Shown here: positions 17,835-26,295 of the stretch, in pieces
How the letters are laid out: each line of letters begins with the position of its first letter
How positions within the stretch are numbered: the stretch's first letter is position 1
NCBI GenBank assembly: GCA_001805105.1
Contig: MHEE01000009.1
Location: forward strand, 134,120 to 198,119
DNA: 64,000 bases
Direction of reading: 5' to 3'
Origin: Nitrospirae bacterium GWF2_44_13
Lineage (GTDB): Bacteria; Nitrospirota; Thermodesulfovibrionia; Thermodesulfovibrionales; UBA1546
The notes under the pieces: generated by a model
The model's input: the letters and a program-made list of their open reading frames with translations, nothing else
What the model was told of the DNA's origin: nothing
The model's database searches: none
Position numbers and translations under genes: made by a program

Positions 17835-18879
17835 TTGTGCCTCCTTCTTCCGTACCTCTGAATATTTCAAATACTGATATGAAAAGCGCCAGAACCAGAG
17901 GCCCGATTACAAACCCGATAAAACCGAAAAAATTTATCCCGCCTATAACACTGAAAAAGATAAGAAGCGTCGGCATCTTTGTCCTTCCGCTTATTATGAC
18001 AGGCTTCAGAATATTATCCACTATGCCTATCACCAATATTCCAAAAAGCAAAAGCGCTATGCCCTTCATATAACTGCCTGTTATAAACAAATATATGCTT
18101 GCCGGGCCCCATATTGAAAAAGTGCCGAGCATGGGAAGAAATGACATCACTGCCATTGCAGACCCCCATAAAACAGGCGCATTAATGCCGAGCGCAAAAA
18201 ATGCTACTCCTCCAAGCGCTCCCTGGACAATTGCAACTACAACTCCGCCGTAAACTGTTGACACTACCATATCCTTCACCTGCAATCTGAGCCTGTCTTT
18301 CTGATTTTCAGAAAAAGGAATATAATTCCCTATTTTCTGCAAAATGTCAGGCCCATCCCTCAGGAGAAAAAATACCGCAAATGCCATAAATATGAAATCT
18401 ATGATTGCCCTGCTGATATTCGCTGCCCAGACGGAGAGATTATCCACCAGCCCCTTGCCGAATTTCTTAAGACCTTCAAAGACAACATCACTTATCTCTA
18501 CACCCTCAATGCCGAAATAGGACTGTATCTTCTCAGTAAAACGCACAACATGAGGAGAGGCAAGGACATTCTTGATGGAGTCAATAGCTTCCTTATCAAT
18601 CTTTTCAGCAATATCCTTTAGTTCATCCAGAAGAACAAAAGAGAGATAGATAAAAGGCGCAACAATCACAATGAGAATTAAGGCTGTTGTTATAAACGAC
18701 GTAAAAAATCTGGATCTGCCGAACCTTAATATAAACGTATATGCAGGATAGAAGACTATAGTAAAAACTATCGCCCATGCAATGGCGTTAAAAAACGGCT
18801 TAAGTATCTGGTATGACAGATAGCCAAGCACAAGCAGTATGAATATCGAGGTTACGACATAAAACCTATTTACCCTCAA
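17827..18879 (-). CDS. AI-2E/PerM-family membrane transporter
   Basis: 350 aa with about eight helices. Conserved SYQILKPFFNAIAWAIVF at the N terminus, FLLRDG after a long amphipathic region, GAMAV-like GSAMAVMSFLPMLGTFSIW and PVIISGRTKMPTLLIFFSVIGG near the end are family hallmarks. Substrates vary (AI-2, Na+/H+). TTG at 18879 is chosen because GGAGG stands 6 bases upstream; a longer reading to 19023 would lie inside the preceding gene. Confidence 0.85.
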   Translation of the reverse strand: MRVNRFYVVTSIFILLVLGYLSYQILKPFFNAIAWAIVFTIVFYPAYTFILRFGRSRFFTSFITTALILIVIVAPFIYLSFVLLDELKDIAEKIDKEAIDSIKNVLASPHVVRFTEKIQSYFGIEGVEISDVVFEGLKKFGKGLVDNLSVWAANISRAIIDFIFMAFAVFFLLRDGPDILQKIGNYIPFSENQKDRLRLQVKDMVVSTVYGGVVVAIVQGALGGVAFFALGINAPVLWGSAMAVMSFLPMLGTFSIWGPASIYLFITGSYMKGIALLLFGILVIGIVDNILKPVIISGRTKMPTLLIFFSVIGGINFFGFIGFVIGPLVLALFISVFEIFRGTEEGGTNA

Positions 18880-19525
18880 TTGCCGCCTCCGCAAAAGCCC
18901 TGAAAATTTTTTCTGACAGGCTGTCCTGCAGCCGCTCAGGATGCCACTGCACTCCAAGAAGAAACGGATAATCCTCGCCGCATACTGCCTCTGCGATACC
19001 GTCAGGAGAAAAGGCAATTGCATTCAATCTCTGCCCAATAGCCTTTACCGCCTGATGATGAGAACTGTTAACCTTAAACTCGCCTCTATCTATAAGTTTA
19101 TTATCGTCTATTTTAATTGTATGCCAACCCTCTCTGTGCTCCATTGCCGAGGGAACCTGCTGCCTTATATCCTGATAAAGGCTTCCTCCAAAAGCAACAT
19201 TGATAAGCTGCATCCCATAACATATGCCGAGCACCGGCTTCTTCAGCTTTATTATCTCATGAATTACTGCAAATTCAAAGTCGCTTCTGTCCCTTTCAAC
19301 AATTTTTATCTCATAATTTACATCTTCGGCGTAATAGGAGGGATGGAGGTCGCTTCCTCCTGAGACAAGAATTCCGTCAATCCTTAAAGCAATATCCGCG
19401 GCATTACGCAAAGGCGCCAGCAATACAGGACAGGCTCCTGCATTCTCAACAGCCGCTGCATAATCCCTGTTGAGTTTAAAGCGGTTGTCCTCGATGTCTG
19501 CTGTTATACCTATAACCGGCCTCAA
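18866..19525 (-). CDS. Class I glutamine amidotransferase, PuuD/peptidase C26-like
   Basis: 219 aa. Nucleophile elbow GICYGMQLINVAFGG with catalytic Cys, and the His-Glu of the triad in GVQWHPERL. Similar to gamma-glutamyl-GABA hydrolases that free glutamate from gamma-glutamyl compounds. TTG start after GAGGG. It overlaps the following transporter gene by 14 bases and follows pheT by 7 bases. Confidence 0.88.
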   Translation of the reverse strand: MRPVIGITADIEDNRFKLNRDYAAAVENAGACPVLLAPLRNAADIALRIDGILVSGGSDLHPSYYAEDVNYEIKIVERDRSDFEFAVIHEIIKLKKPVLGICYGMQLINVAFGGSLYQDIRQQVPSAMEHREGWHTIKIDDNKLIDRGEFKVNSSHHQAVKAIGQRLNAIAFSPDGIAEAVCGEDYPFLLGVQWHPERLQDSLSEKIFRAFAEAAIEGK

Positions 19526-19532
19526 CAGACCC

Positions 19533-21587
19533 TCACACTCTCAACTTTCCGCCTGTCTCTGCTGTGATATACTTAACAATATTAAGATGCATTTCTTCCA
19601 CTTCCGCTTCCGTAAGTGTTCTGCTGTCCGACCTGTATCTTACCGTAAATGCAAGGCTTTTCTTTTCATCAGGAATATTTCTGCCTTTATAAAAATCAAA
19701 GATGGAAACATCCTCTATTAGTTCTGACGGATAAGCCCTTATGAGGTTCTCAATGTCAGACGCGCTGAGCTTATCATCCACAATGATTGCTATGTCACGC
19801 TCAATACACGGGAACTTTGGTACCGGCGAATACTCCATAGAAGCAGGAATCAAAGAAATTAATCTGTCAAAGTCTATTTCAAATACAACTATCTCGGGTC
19901 TCGGCACTTTCATATCCAGCTTATCAACCACCACTGGCGAAACAGCTCCGAGCAAACCTATGCTTGAACCTGAGATACGAATCTCACATGACTGTCCGGG
20001 ATGAAGGAAAGGCTCGCTTGAAGGAGAAAACGCATAACCATTAATATGCAGGTCACCGAATAAGTCTTCAATCATCCCCTTGACTACATAGAAACCGCTT
20101 GCTTCTTCTTTCCACAAAGATGGTTTTCTTTCCCTATAATAGACGCCGCCAAGACACGTGATTTCAAGAGGCAGCGGCCGTCCTATATCCTCAAATACTC
20201 CGGATAACTCAAAAATTCTTATATCTCTTATGCCCCGCGAAAAATTATACATGAAATTTTCAAGCAGAGACGGAATCAGTGTCGTCCGTAACAATGAGCT
20301 TTCCTTCTTCAGCGGGTTTTTTATCGAAACTACCCTGCGCCTTCTGTCCTCCGCTGCGATATGAAGCATATCGAGGCCTGTTTCAGCCATGAAGCTGTAA
20401 TTTATAGCCTCGCTGAACCCTGCTTTTCTTACTATATCTTTTATCCTGATAGCGTAAGTTTGTTTCCTGTCCGGGTTCCCTCCCGAAATGCCGGCTTTTG
20501 GAATTGTTGTCCGTATTTTCTGATAACCGTAAACTCTTGCTATCTCCTCAATAACATCAGGCTCCGTCTTAATGTCAGTCCTGAATGCCGGAGGTTTTGC
20601 CATAAAATAGTCCTTGTATAAATCCACGGCAATGCCCAATCGTTTAATTATATCCACCATTTCTTTGTCAGGAATCTCTGTTCCCAGAACCTTATTGACC
20701 CTGTCATATCTCACATCCACAGTTACAGGGACAAACCTTTTTGGATAAACATCAACTTTCTTACAGACAATTCCTCCGGCAACCTGCCGGATTAAGTATG
20801 CTGCCCTGTCAAGCGCACTGCTCAAAGCCTCAATGTCCGTGCCTCTTTCAAATCTGTACGACGATTCGGATTTAAGGCCCAAAGCCTTTGACGTCCTTCT
20901 GACTGATGTTGGTTCAAAATATGCGCTCTCAAGAAACACATCATGAGTAAAATCACCAACCTCTGTTTCAGCGCCGCCCATAACGCCCGCAATTGCTACG
21001 GGATTTTTTGCATCCCATATGAGAAGCGCATCCGGCAGCAATTTTCTCTCTATGCCGTCAAGTGTCACAATACTGCAGTCTTCCTCTGCAAGCGCCACCT
21101 TTATTGATTTCCCCTTCAACGTATTAAGGTCAAACGCATGCAACGGATGGCCTGATTCCATGAGCACATAGTTTGTTATATCCACTACATTATTTATCGT
21201 TCGTATGCCGCATTTGGTAATCCTGCTTTTAAGCCAGTCCGGCGAAGGCGCAATCTTTACTCCCTTTATAACCCTTCCGGCATATCTATGGCATAAGTTT
21301 GCGTCAAGTATTTCTATCTTAAAACCATCATCCGAAGCTTCTTCTTTTATGTCATGCTCAGGATGCTTTAGCGGCAGGTTCATTGCCGTGGCAATCTCCC
21401 GCGCAATACCGATAATGCTCAGACAGTCAGGCCTGTTCGGAGTAACATTAACCTCAAATACGAAATCTCCGTCCAGCTTTTCTACGGCCTCCACCTCAAG
21501 TCCGGCCATTGTAAGAATATCCGCTACTTCTTCGGGGCTTTTAGTGATGTCAATAAACTCTTTTAACCAATCAAAAGGAACACGCAT
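19533..21587 (-). CDS. pheT: Phenylalanyl-tRNA synthetase beta subunit (short form)
   Basis: 684 aa against about 795 in E. coli. After the N-terminal MRVPFDWLKEF segment the EMAPII-like tRNA-binding domain is missing and the sequence passes straight to FEVNVTPNRPDCLSIIG (B1), B3/B4 editing region (HPLHAFDLNTLKG), B5, the catalytic-like core and a C-terminal FDX-ACB domain (PVPKFPCIERDIAII). pheS is not next to it. The ATG lies 7 bases after a TATAAT box, so the mRNA is probably leaderless. Confidence 0.95.
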   Translation of the reverse strand: MRVPFDWLKEFIDITKSPEEVADILTMAGLEVEAVEKLDGDFVFEVNVTPNRPDCLSIIGIAREIATAMNLPLKHPEHDIKEEASDDGFKIEILDANLCHRYAGRVIKGVKIAPSPDWLKSRITKCGIRTINNVVDITNYVLMESGHPLHAFDLNTLKGKSIKVALAEEDCSIVTLDGIERKLLPDALLIWDAKNPVAIAGVMGGAETEVGDFTHDVFLESAYFEPTSVRRTSKALGLKSESSYRFERGTDIEALSSALDRAAYLIRQVAGGIVCKKVDVYPKRFVPVTVDVRYDRVNKVLGTEIPDKEMVDIIKRLGIAVDLYKDYFMAKPPAFRTDIKTEPDVIEEIARVYGYQKIRTTIPKAGISGGNPDRKQTYAIRIKDIVRKAGFSEAINYSFMAETGLDMLHIAAEDRRRRVVSIKNPLKKESSLLRTTLIPSLLENFMYNFSRGIRDIRIFELSGVFEDIGRPLPLEITCLGGVYYRERKPSLWKEEASGFYVVKGMIEDLFGDLHINGYAFSPSSEPFLHPGQSCEIRISGSSIGLLGAVSPVVVDKLDMKVPRPEIVVFEIDFDRLISLIPASMEYSPVPKFPCIERDIAIIVDDKLSASDIENLIRAYPSELIEDVSIFDFYKGRNIPDEKKSLAFTVRYRSDSRTLTEAEVEEMHLNIVKYITAETGGKLRV

Positions 21588-21594
21588 AGTATGT

Positions 21595-21624
21595 ATTATA
21601 TCTATGCGATATGGAGATTGACAA
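21595..21624 (-). promoter_or_regulatory. Sigma70-type promoter of pheT
   Basis: On the minus strand TTGTCA, 18 bases, TATAAT, then 7 bases to the pheT ATG. Transcription should start at or within a base or two of the start codon, leaving no room for a ribosome-binding site. Confidence 0.65.
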
Positions 21625-21800
21625 GGAAAAGTTTAACATGAATTCCTAACCCGAAAATGCAATTCAATTATTTATGGCAGGAATGTAAGCTGAAAAAACT
21701 TTACGGTTCTCCACGGCGAATCCGCCGGGGCGGACAGCGCCTCAGTAATGCATTTATGATAATGATGAGGTATTCTTGTATGTATTCAAGATGAGAAAGA

Positions 21801-23060
21801 CTATGTATTCATCATATCAAGGAAGTCCTTGTTGCCCTTTGTCCCTGTAAGCTTGCCAAGCAGAAACTCCATGCTTTCAACAGTGCTCAGAGGGTTTAAG
21901 ACCTTCCGCAGTATCCACATCTTATTCAGCACATCCTTATCAACAAGCAGCTCCTCTTTCCTTGTGCCTGATGCGTTTATGTCTATGGTCGGGAATATCC
22001 TCTTATCAACGAGCTTCCTGTCTAAGTGAAGCTCCATATTGCCTGTGCCTTTGAATTCTTCAAAGATAACATCATCCATCCTGCTTCCGGTATCAACAAG
22101 CGCGGTGGCAAGGATTGTAAGGCTGCCGCCGTTTTCAATATTCCGGGCAGCTCCAAAAAATCTCTTTGGTTTTTGAAGGGCATTTGAGTCAAGCCCCCCC
22201 GACAAAACTTTCCCGCTTGTGGGCATAATCGCATTATACGCCCTTGCAAGCCTTGTTACGCTGTCAAGAAGGATAACGACATCACGCTTACTTTCTACAA
22301 GCCTCTTTGCCCTTTCTATAACCATCTCGGCGACCTGGCAGTGTCTCTGAGGCGGCTCATCAAATGTTGAACTTATTATCTCTGCTGACGGAACCTGCCT
22401 TTTCCAGTCAGTAACCTCTTCAGGCCTTTCGTCTATCAGAAGGATTATAAGATGTATTTCCCTGTGGTTTGTCTTCGTGGCCTTTGCTATTGACTGAAGC
22501 AGCATTGTCTTCCCTGTTCTCGGCGCAGCGACTATCATCCCCCTCTGTCCTTTGCCGACCGGAGCTATAAGATCCATTACCCTTGTTGAATAATCACTTG
22601 TGTCATATTCAAGCTTTATTCTTTCGGTGGGATAATACGGAGTAAGGTTGTCAAAAAGCGTTCTGTTTATGCTGTCTTCGGGAGATTCATGGTTTACCGC
22701 CTCCACTTTGAGAAGCGCAAAATATCTTTCGCTCTCTTTTGGAGGCCTTATCTGGCCTGAAACGAGGTCGCCTGTCCTCAAAATAAATCTGCGTATCTGC
22801 GAAGGCGAAACATAAATATCGTCAGGGCCGGGAAGATAACTGTAATCAGGTGAGCGGAGGAATCCGAAACCGTCAGGCAGTATTTCAAGAACGCCCTCCC
22901 CGAATACATTTCCTGTCTTTTCAGCCTGCGCCTGAAGTATTGCAAATATGAGATCCTGCTTCCTCATGCCTGACGCGCCGTCCACATTCAGGGTCTTTGC
23001 AACAGTAGTAAGCTCGTAAATAGTCTTTTCTTTCAGCTCTGAAATAGATATGTTATCCAT
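21801..23060 (-). CDS. rho: Transcription termination factor Rho
   Basis: 419 aa, the usual length. N-terminal helical Rho_N ([20 protein letters not shown]), the cold-shock-like RNA-binding fold ([20 protein letters not shown]), P-loop [11 protein letters not shown], Walker [16 protein letters not shown]-loop [21 protein letters not shown] and C-terminal [20 protein letters not shown] are all present. ATG follows AGAGGAG. The long leader contains a terminator-like hairpin that could act in autoregulation. Confidence 0.97.
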   Translation of the reverse strand: MDNISISELKEKTIYELTTVAKTLNVDGASGMRKQDLIFAILQAQAEKTGNVFGEGVLEILPDGFGFLRSPDYSYLPGPDDIYVSPSQIRRFILRTGDLVSGQIRPPKESERYFALLKVEAVNHESPEDSINRTLFDNLTPYYPTERIKLEYDTSDYSTRVMDLIAPVGKGQRGMIVAAPRTGKTMLLQSIAKATKTNHREIHLIILLIDERPEEVTDWKRQVPSAEIISSTFDEPPQRHCQVAEMVIERAKRLVESKRDVVILLDSVTRLARAYNAIMPTSGKVLSGGLDSNALQKPKRFFGAARNIENGGSLTILATALVDTGSRMDDVIFEEFKGTGNMELHLDRKLVDKRIFPTIDINASGTRKEELLVDKDVLNKMWILRKVLNPLSTVESMEFLLGKLTGTKGNKDFLDMMNT

Positions 23061-23110
23061 ATTAAACTCCTCTTAGGGATTTTCTCTGGCGGTTTTTTAT
23101 ATTTAATAAT

Positions 23111-23150
23111 AAAACCCGGTAGGCATTGCCTATCCTGAGGGGGTTTTTTT
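23111..23150. terminator. Terminator-like hairpin in the rho leader
   Basis: On the plus strand AAAACCC, GTAGGC, short loop, GCCTAT, then GGGGG followed by seven T. It lies about 50-90 bases before the rho ATG. On the rho-transcribed strand the same stem is followed by TTTTATTATT. It could be an attenuator of rho transcription, or a plus-strand terminator. Confidence 0.5.
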
Positions 23151-23236
23151 CAATAAAAGGACTGCTACTGGATAAAGCTTACTAGAATATATTTGCTTTT
23201 GTCAATACCTGCGTGTTAAATTGTCATTAAAAAATT

Positions 23237-23605
23237 ATGCGCTACGGAGAAAAGGCTATAAAAACGGCAAGGTTAGAGTTGTGGGACAATCCCTGCCCTG
23301 AAAAAGACTATGAAATCAATGTAAGTTTTCCTGAATTTACATGCCTCTGCCCGCGCTCAGGCTATCCTGACTTTGCAACGATAGCTATAAAATACGTTCC
23401 TGACATGAAGATTGTGGAATTAAAATCGCTTAAGCTATATCTGAATTCATTCCGCAATATGCGTATCTCGCATGAAGAGGCAACAAATAAGATTTATTCA
23501 GAACTTGAAAAGAAATTAAAACCAAGATTTCTTGAAGTCACCGGCGATTTTAATCCGAGAGGGAATGTGAAGACTGTTATAAAAGTTTCCAGTGACAGTG
23601 ATTAG
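23237..23605 (+). CDS. queF: NADPH-dependent 7-cyano-7-deazaguanine reductase (QueF, type I)
   Basis: 122 aa, the short unimodular type. Reduces preQ0 to preQ1 in queuosine tRNA modification. [14 protein letters not shown] carries the thioimide Cys, and [14 protein letters not shown] is the NADPH-binding QueF signature. Divergent from rho; convergent with trpF, 20 bases apart. No Shine-Dalgarno is visible before ATG. Confidence 0.95.
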   Translation: MRYGEKAIKTARLELWDNPCPEKDYEINVSFPEFTCLCPRSGYPDFATIAIKYVPDMKIVELKSLKLYLNSFRNMRISHEEATNKIYSELEKKLKPRFLEVTGDFNPRGNVKTVIKVSSDSD

Positions 23606-23625
23606 TGGTGAGTATCAAAAAATAA

Positions 23626-24243
23626 TTAACTGGCACTTTTTGCCTTTTCGATAAAAAGTTTCATTTTAAGGTGATTTTTTTTGCCTTTCTCTGCCTCAAC
23701 GCCGCTGCTTACGTCAACAGCATAAGGATGAACCAAGCGTACCGCCTTCTCTATGTTTTCAGTGGACAACCCTCCAGAAAGGATAACTCTGCCGAATTTC
23801 TTTGCCTCTACTGCAATATCCCAGTTGAATACCTGCCCTGAGCCGCCGAATACCTCAGGAGTATATGTGTCAAGCAGGAATACCGAGACCTTATCTTTGT
23901 ATTTTGAAACAAGTTCAAGGGTTTCAATAGACTTAACGCGTATTGCTTTTATAACAGGTTTTGAGAGATTACATGCCTTGGGAGTCTCGTCTCCATGAAG
24001 CTGGATTATGTTTATCCCTGTCTGTAAAACAATTTTTTCTATGTTCTTTTTATTTTCATTTACAAATACGCCGACTGTTGAGATGAATGGAGGGAGTCTT
24101 TTAATTATTTTTTTTGCATTTGCAGGTGAAATGTACCGCGGACTCTTCTTGAAAAATACAAAACCCAGCGCATCAGCGCCAAAATCCGTTGCTGCCATTG
24201 CGTCATCAAGATTTGTTATGCCGCATATTTTAACCTTTACCAT
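23626..24243 (-). CDS. trpF: Phosphoribosylanthranilate isomerase
   Basis: 205 aa TIM barrel. VKICGITNLDDAMAATDFGADALGFVF at the N terminus carries the catalytic Cys, IQLHGDE and the C-terminal phosphate loop ILSGGLSTENIEKAV and VDVSSGVEA are typical. Third step of tryptophan synthesis. Other trp genes are not in the window. ATG lies 8 bases downstream of a TATAAT box with no Shine-Dalgarno, which suggests a leaderless mRNA. Confidence 0.95.
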   Translation of the reverse strand: MVKVKICGITNLDDAMAATDFGADALGFVFFKKSPRYISPANAKKIIKRLPPFISTVGVFVNENKKNIEKIVLQTGINIIQLHGDETPKACNLSKPVIKAIRVKSIETLELVSKYKDKVSVFLLDTYTPEVFGGSGQVFNWDIAVEAKKFGRVILSGGLSTENIEKAVRLVHPYAVDVSSGVEAEKGKKNHLKMKLFIEKAKSAS

Positions 24244-24251
24244 GTATGCAG

Positions 24252-24257
24252 ATTATA
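24252..24257 (-). promoter_or_regulatory. -10 box of trpF
   Basis: TATAAT on the minus strand, 8 bases before the trpF ATG. No good -35 is seen 17 bases further upstream. Confidence 0.45.
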
Positions 24258-24270
24258 GCATAACATTATC

Positions 24271-24312
24271 TGATTAGTGCCGGTAGTCAGCATCAATTAC
24301 AGGCACTAATCA
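24271..24312 (-). terminator. Hairpin between amt and trpF
   Basis: 11-bp perfect inverted repeat (TGATTAGTGCC and its complement) with a 20-base loop, 18 bases after the amt stop. A T-run is present on the plus-strand side only. Candidate 3' hairpin of the amt mRNA. Confidence 0.45.
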
Positions 24313-24330
24313 CTGACACTTTTTTTATCT

Positions 24331-25638
24331 TTACAATGTATATCCGCTTTCACCGTGCTGGGATATGTCCAAGCCTTCAACCTCTGCTTCTTCATCAACC
24401 CTCAGCCCGATGGTCCAGTCAATAATCTTTAATATAATGACTGTTATTACAAATGAATATATTGCCGTGACAGATACAGCGATAACCTGGGAAATCAACA
24501 TCTTGCTGCTGCCGAAAAACAGGCCGTCAGCGCCTCCGGGATTTAGAATCTTTTGAGCAAAAAGCCCTGTAGCGATCGTGCCTAACGCGCCTCCAATGCC
24601 GTGCACTCCGAACGCATCAAGCGAGTCGTCATACCCAAAACGGTTTTTCATATTCAGCGCACTGTAACAAACCGCTCCTGCAGCCAAGCCTATGCAGAGC
24701 GCAGACATAGGGCCTACAAATCCTGATGCCGGCGTAATAGTAGCGAGGCCGGCAATGGAACCCGTGGCAGCACCGAACATTGTCGGCTTTCCCCTGTGAA
24801 GCCATTCTATAATCACCCACATGAGGGTCGCTGAAACAGCGGATATGTGCGTCACAACAAACGTCATCGCGCTTAATGTGCCTGATGACAGTGCGCTTCC
24901 CGCGTTGAACCCGAACCACCCGAACCACAAAAGACCTGCGCCAAGCACTGTCATTGGCAGGTTATGCGGATAGAAAGGCTCATGCAGGTAGCCTTTTCTT
25001 TTGCCGATTACCAGTGCCGCGGCAAGCGCTGATATGCCGGATGTTATATGGACAACAATGCCGCCGGCAAAATCCAGAACGCCCATATTTTTTAACCATC
25101 CGCCTGTGCCCCATATCCAGTGCGCAACAGGGTCATAAACAATTGTGGACCACAGGATTGTAAATACAAAAAAAGCCGAGAACTTCATCCTCTCGGCAAA
25201 GGCTCCGGTGATCAATGCCGGCGTTATCACGGCAAACATCGCCTGATATATCATGAACGCAATATGCGGGATTGTTGCGGCATAGTCAGGGTTAGGAACG
25301 CCGCCTACTCCTCTTAACCCTGCCCAGTCAAGCCCTCCGATAATCCCGCCGATGTCCGGGCCAAAAGACAGGCTGTATCCGAAAAGTATCCACTGAACGC
25401 TTACTATCGCAATAGCAACAAAACTCTGCATGATCGTTCCGAGGACATTTTTACGCCTGACCATACCGCCGTAAAAAAGCGCAAGGCCAGGGGTCATAAG
25501 CATTACAAGCGCCGCTGACAGAAGGACAAATGCCGTATCACCCGCATCCACCTTTCCCGCCTCCTGGGCAAATCCATTAGTTACTGTCAGGAAAAACAAA
25601 CATATGCCATAAATAGCTAAAGCCATCCATTTTTTCAT
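24331..25638 (-). CDS. amt: Ammonium transporter Amt (first copy)
   Basis: 435 aa. Signal-like N terminus, then eleven helices. Conserved DTAFVLLSAALVMLMTPGLALFYGGMVRRKN, HIAFMIYQAMFAVITPALITGAFAERM, DFAGGIVVHITSG and GVHGIGGALGTIATGLF; the pore His pair is in VVHITSG-type and GVHGIGG segments. ATG 25638 has AAGGAG 9 bases upstream; a TTG at 25644 is closer than ideal. A sigma54 promoter is 39 bases upstream. The C-terminal tail SQHGESGYTL is the PII-contact type. Confidence 0.95.
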   Translation of the reverse strand: MKKWMALAIYGICLFFLTVTNGFAQEAGKVDAGDTAFVLLSAALVMLMTPGLALFYGGMVRRKNVLGTIMQSFVAIAIVSVQWILFGYSLSFGPDIGGIIGGLDWAGLRGVGGVPNPDYAATIPHIAFMIYQAMFAVITPALITGAFAERMKFSAFFVFTILWSTIVYDPVAHWIWGTGGWLKNMGVLDFAGGIVVHITSGISALAAALVIGKRKGYLHEPFYPHNLPMTVLGAGLLWFGWFGFNAGSALSSGTLSAMTFVVTHISAVSATLMWVIIEWLHRGKPTMFGAATGSIAGLATITPASGFVGPMSALCIGLAAGAVCYSALNMKNRFGYDDSLDAFGVHGIGGALGTIATGLFAQKILNPGGADGLFFGSSKMLISQVIAVSVTAIYSFVITVIILKIIDWTIGLRVDEEAEVEGLDISQHGESGYTL

Positions 25639-25676
25639 TCTCAAACACTCCTTGCCAGTATTTTCGGGATGTATTA

Positions 25677-25691
25677 GCTAAAACCATGCCA
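25677..25691 (-). promoter_or_regulatory. Sigma54 (-24/-12) promoter of amt copy 1
   Basis: TGGCATGGTTTTAGC on the minus strand: GG and GC are spaced exactly as in the RpoN consensus TGGCACGNNNNTTGC. It is 39 bases before the amt ATG, in a genome region carrying a RpoN-dependent activator gene. Confidence 0.75.
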
Positions 25692-25727
25692 GAGAACTTA
25701 TTGATTTTAAAGGAAATTTTAGTGAAA

Positions 25728-25771
25728 GATAGCTATGGAATCCTACAGAATTGTAGGATTCCATAGCTATA
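25728..25771. repeat. Long perfect inverted repeat upstream of amt copy 1
   Basis: ATAGCTATGGAATCCTACA pairs with its exact complement across GAAT: 19 bp and a 4-base loop (arms 25729-25747 and 25752-25770). It lies 37 bases upstream of the sigma54 promoter, between glnB and amt, so it could be an activator site or the 3' hairpin of the glnB mRNA. No T-tract follows on the minus strand. Confidence 0.7.
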
Positions 25772-25807
25772 AGCTGCTTTTTACTCTTTATTTACAATCA
25801 GTTGCAC

Positions 25808-25848
25808 ATTTCCTACAAATTTGTATTAGCTACATTTTCGTAGGAAAT
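25808..25848. repeat. Second inverted repeat between glnB and amt
   Basis: ATTTCCTAC and its complement GTAGGAAAT, 23 bases apart, enclosing the small palindrome TACAAATTTGTA. It shares the CCTAC/GTAGG core with the longer inverted repeat 40 bases away, suggesting one binding protein or duplicated operators. Confidence 0.5.
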
Positions 25849-25875
25849 AAATAGCCATGGCTGTCGGCCAAAATG

Positions 25876-26232
<357 letters not shown>

Positions 26233-26268
26233 TTAATCGTTTTTCGGTGAACCGGTTAATCGCCTGAA

Positions 26269-26295
26269 CCCCATTCACCCATTCACCTATTCACC
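26269..26295. repeat. GGTGAATAGGTGAA-type dispersed repeat, copy 2
   Basis: Directly after the amt stop: GGTGAATAGGTGAATGGG on the minus strand. Next to it CGATTAACCG occurs twice within about 25 bases. Matches the copy at 1431-1468. Confidence 0.55.

Noticed and set aside
23630..23645. TGGCACTTTTTGCC resembling a sigma54 promoter
   Set aside because: GG to GC spacing is two bases short of the RpoN requirement and it lies at the end of trpF pointing into it.
25729..25770. Long hairpin between glnB and amt as an intrinsic terminator
   Set aside because: No run of T follows on the transcribed strand; kept only as an inverted repeat of unknown role.
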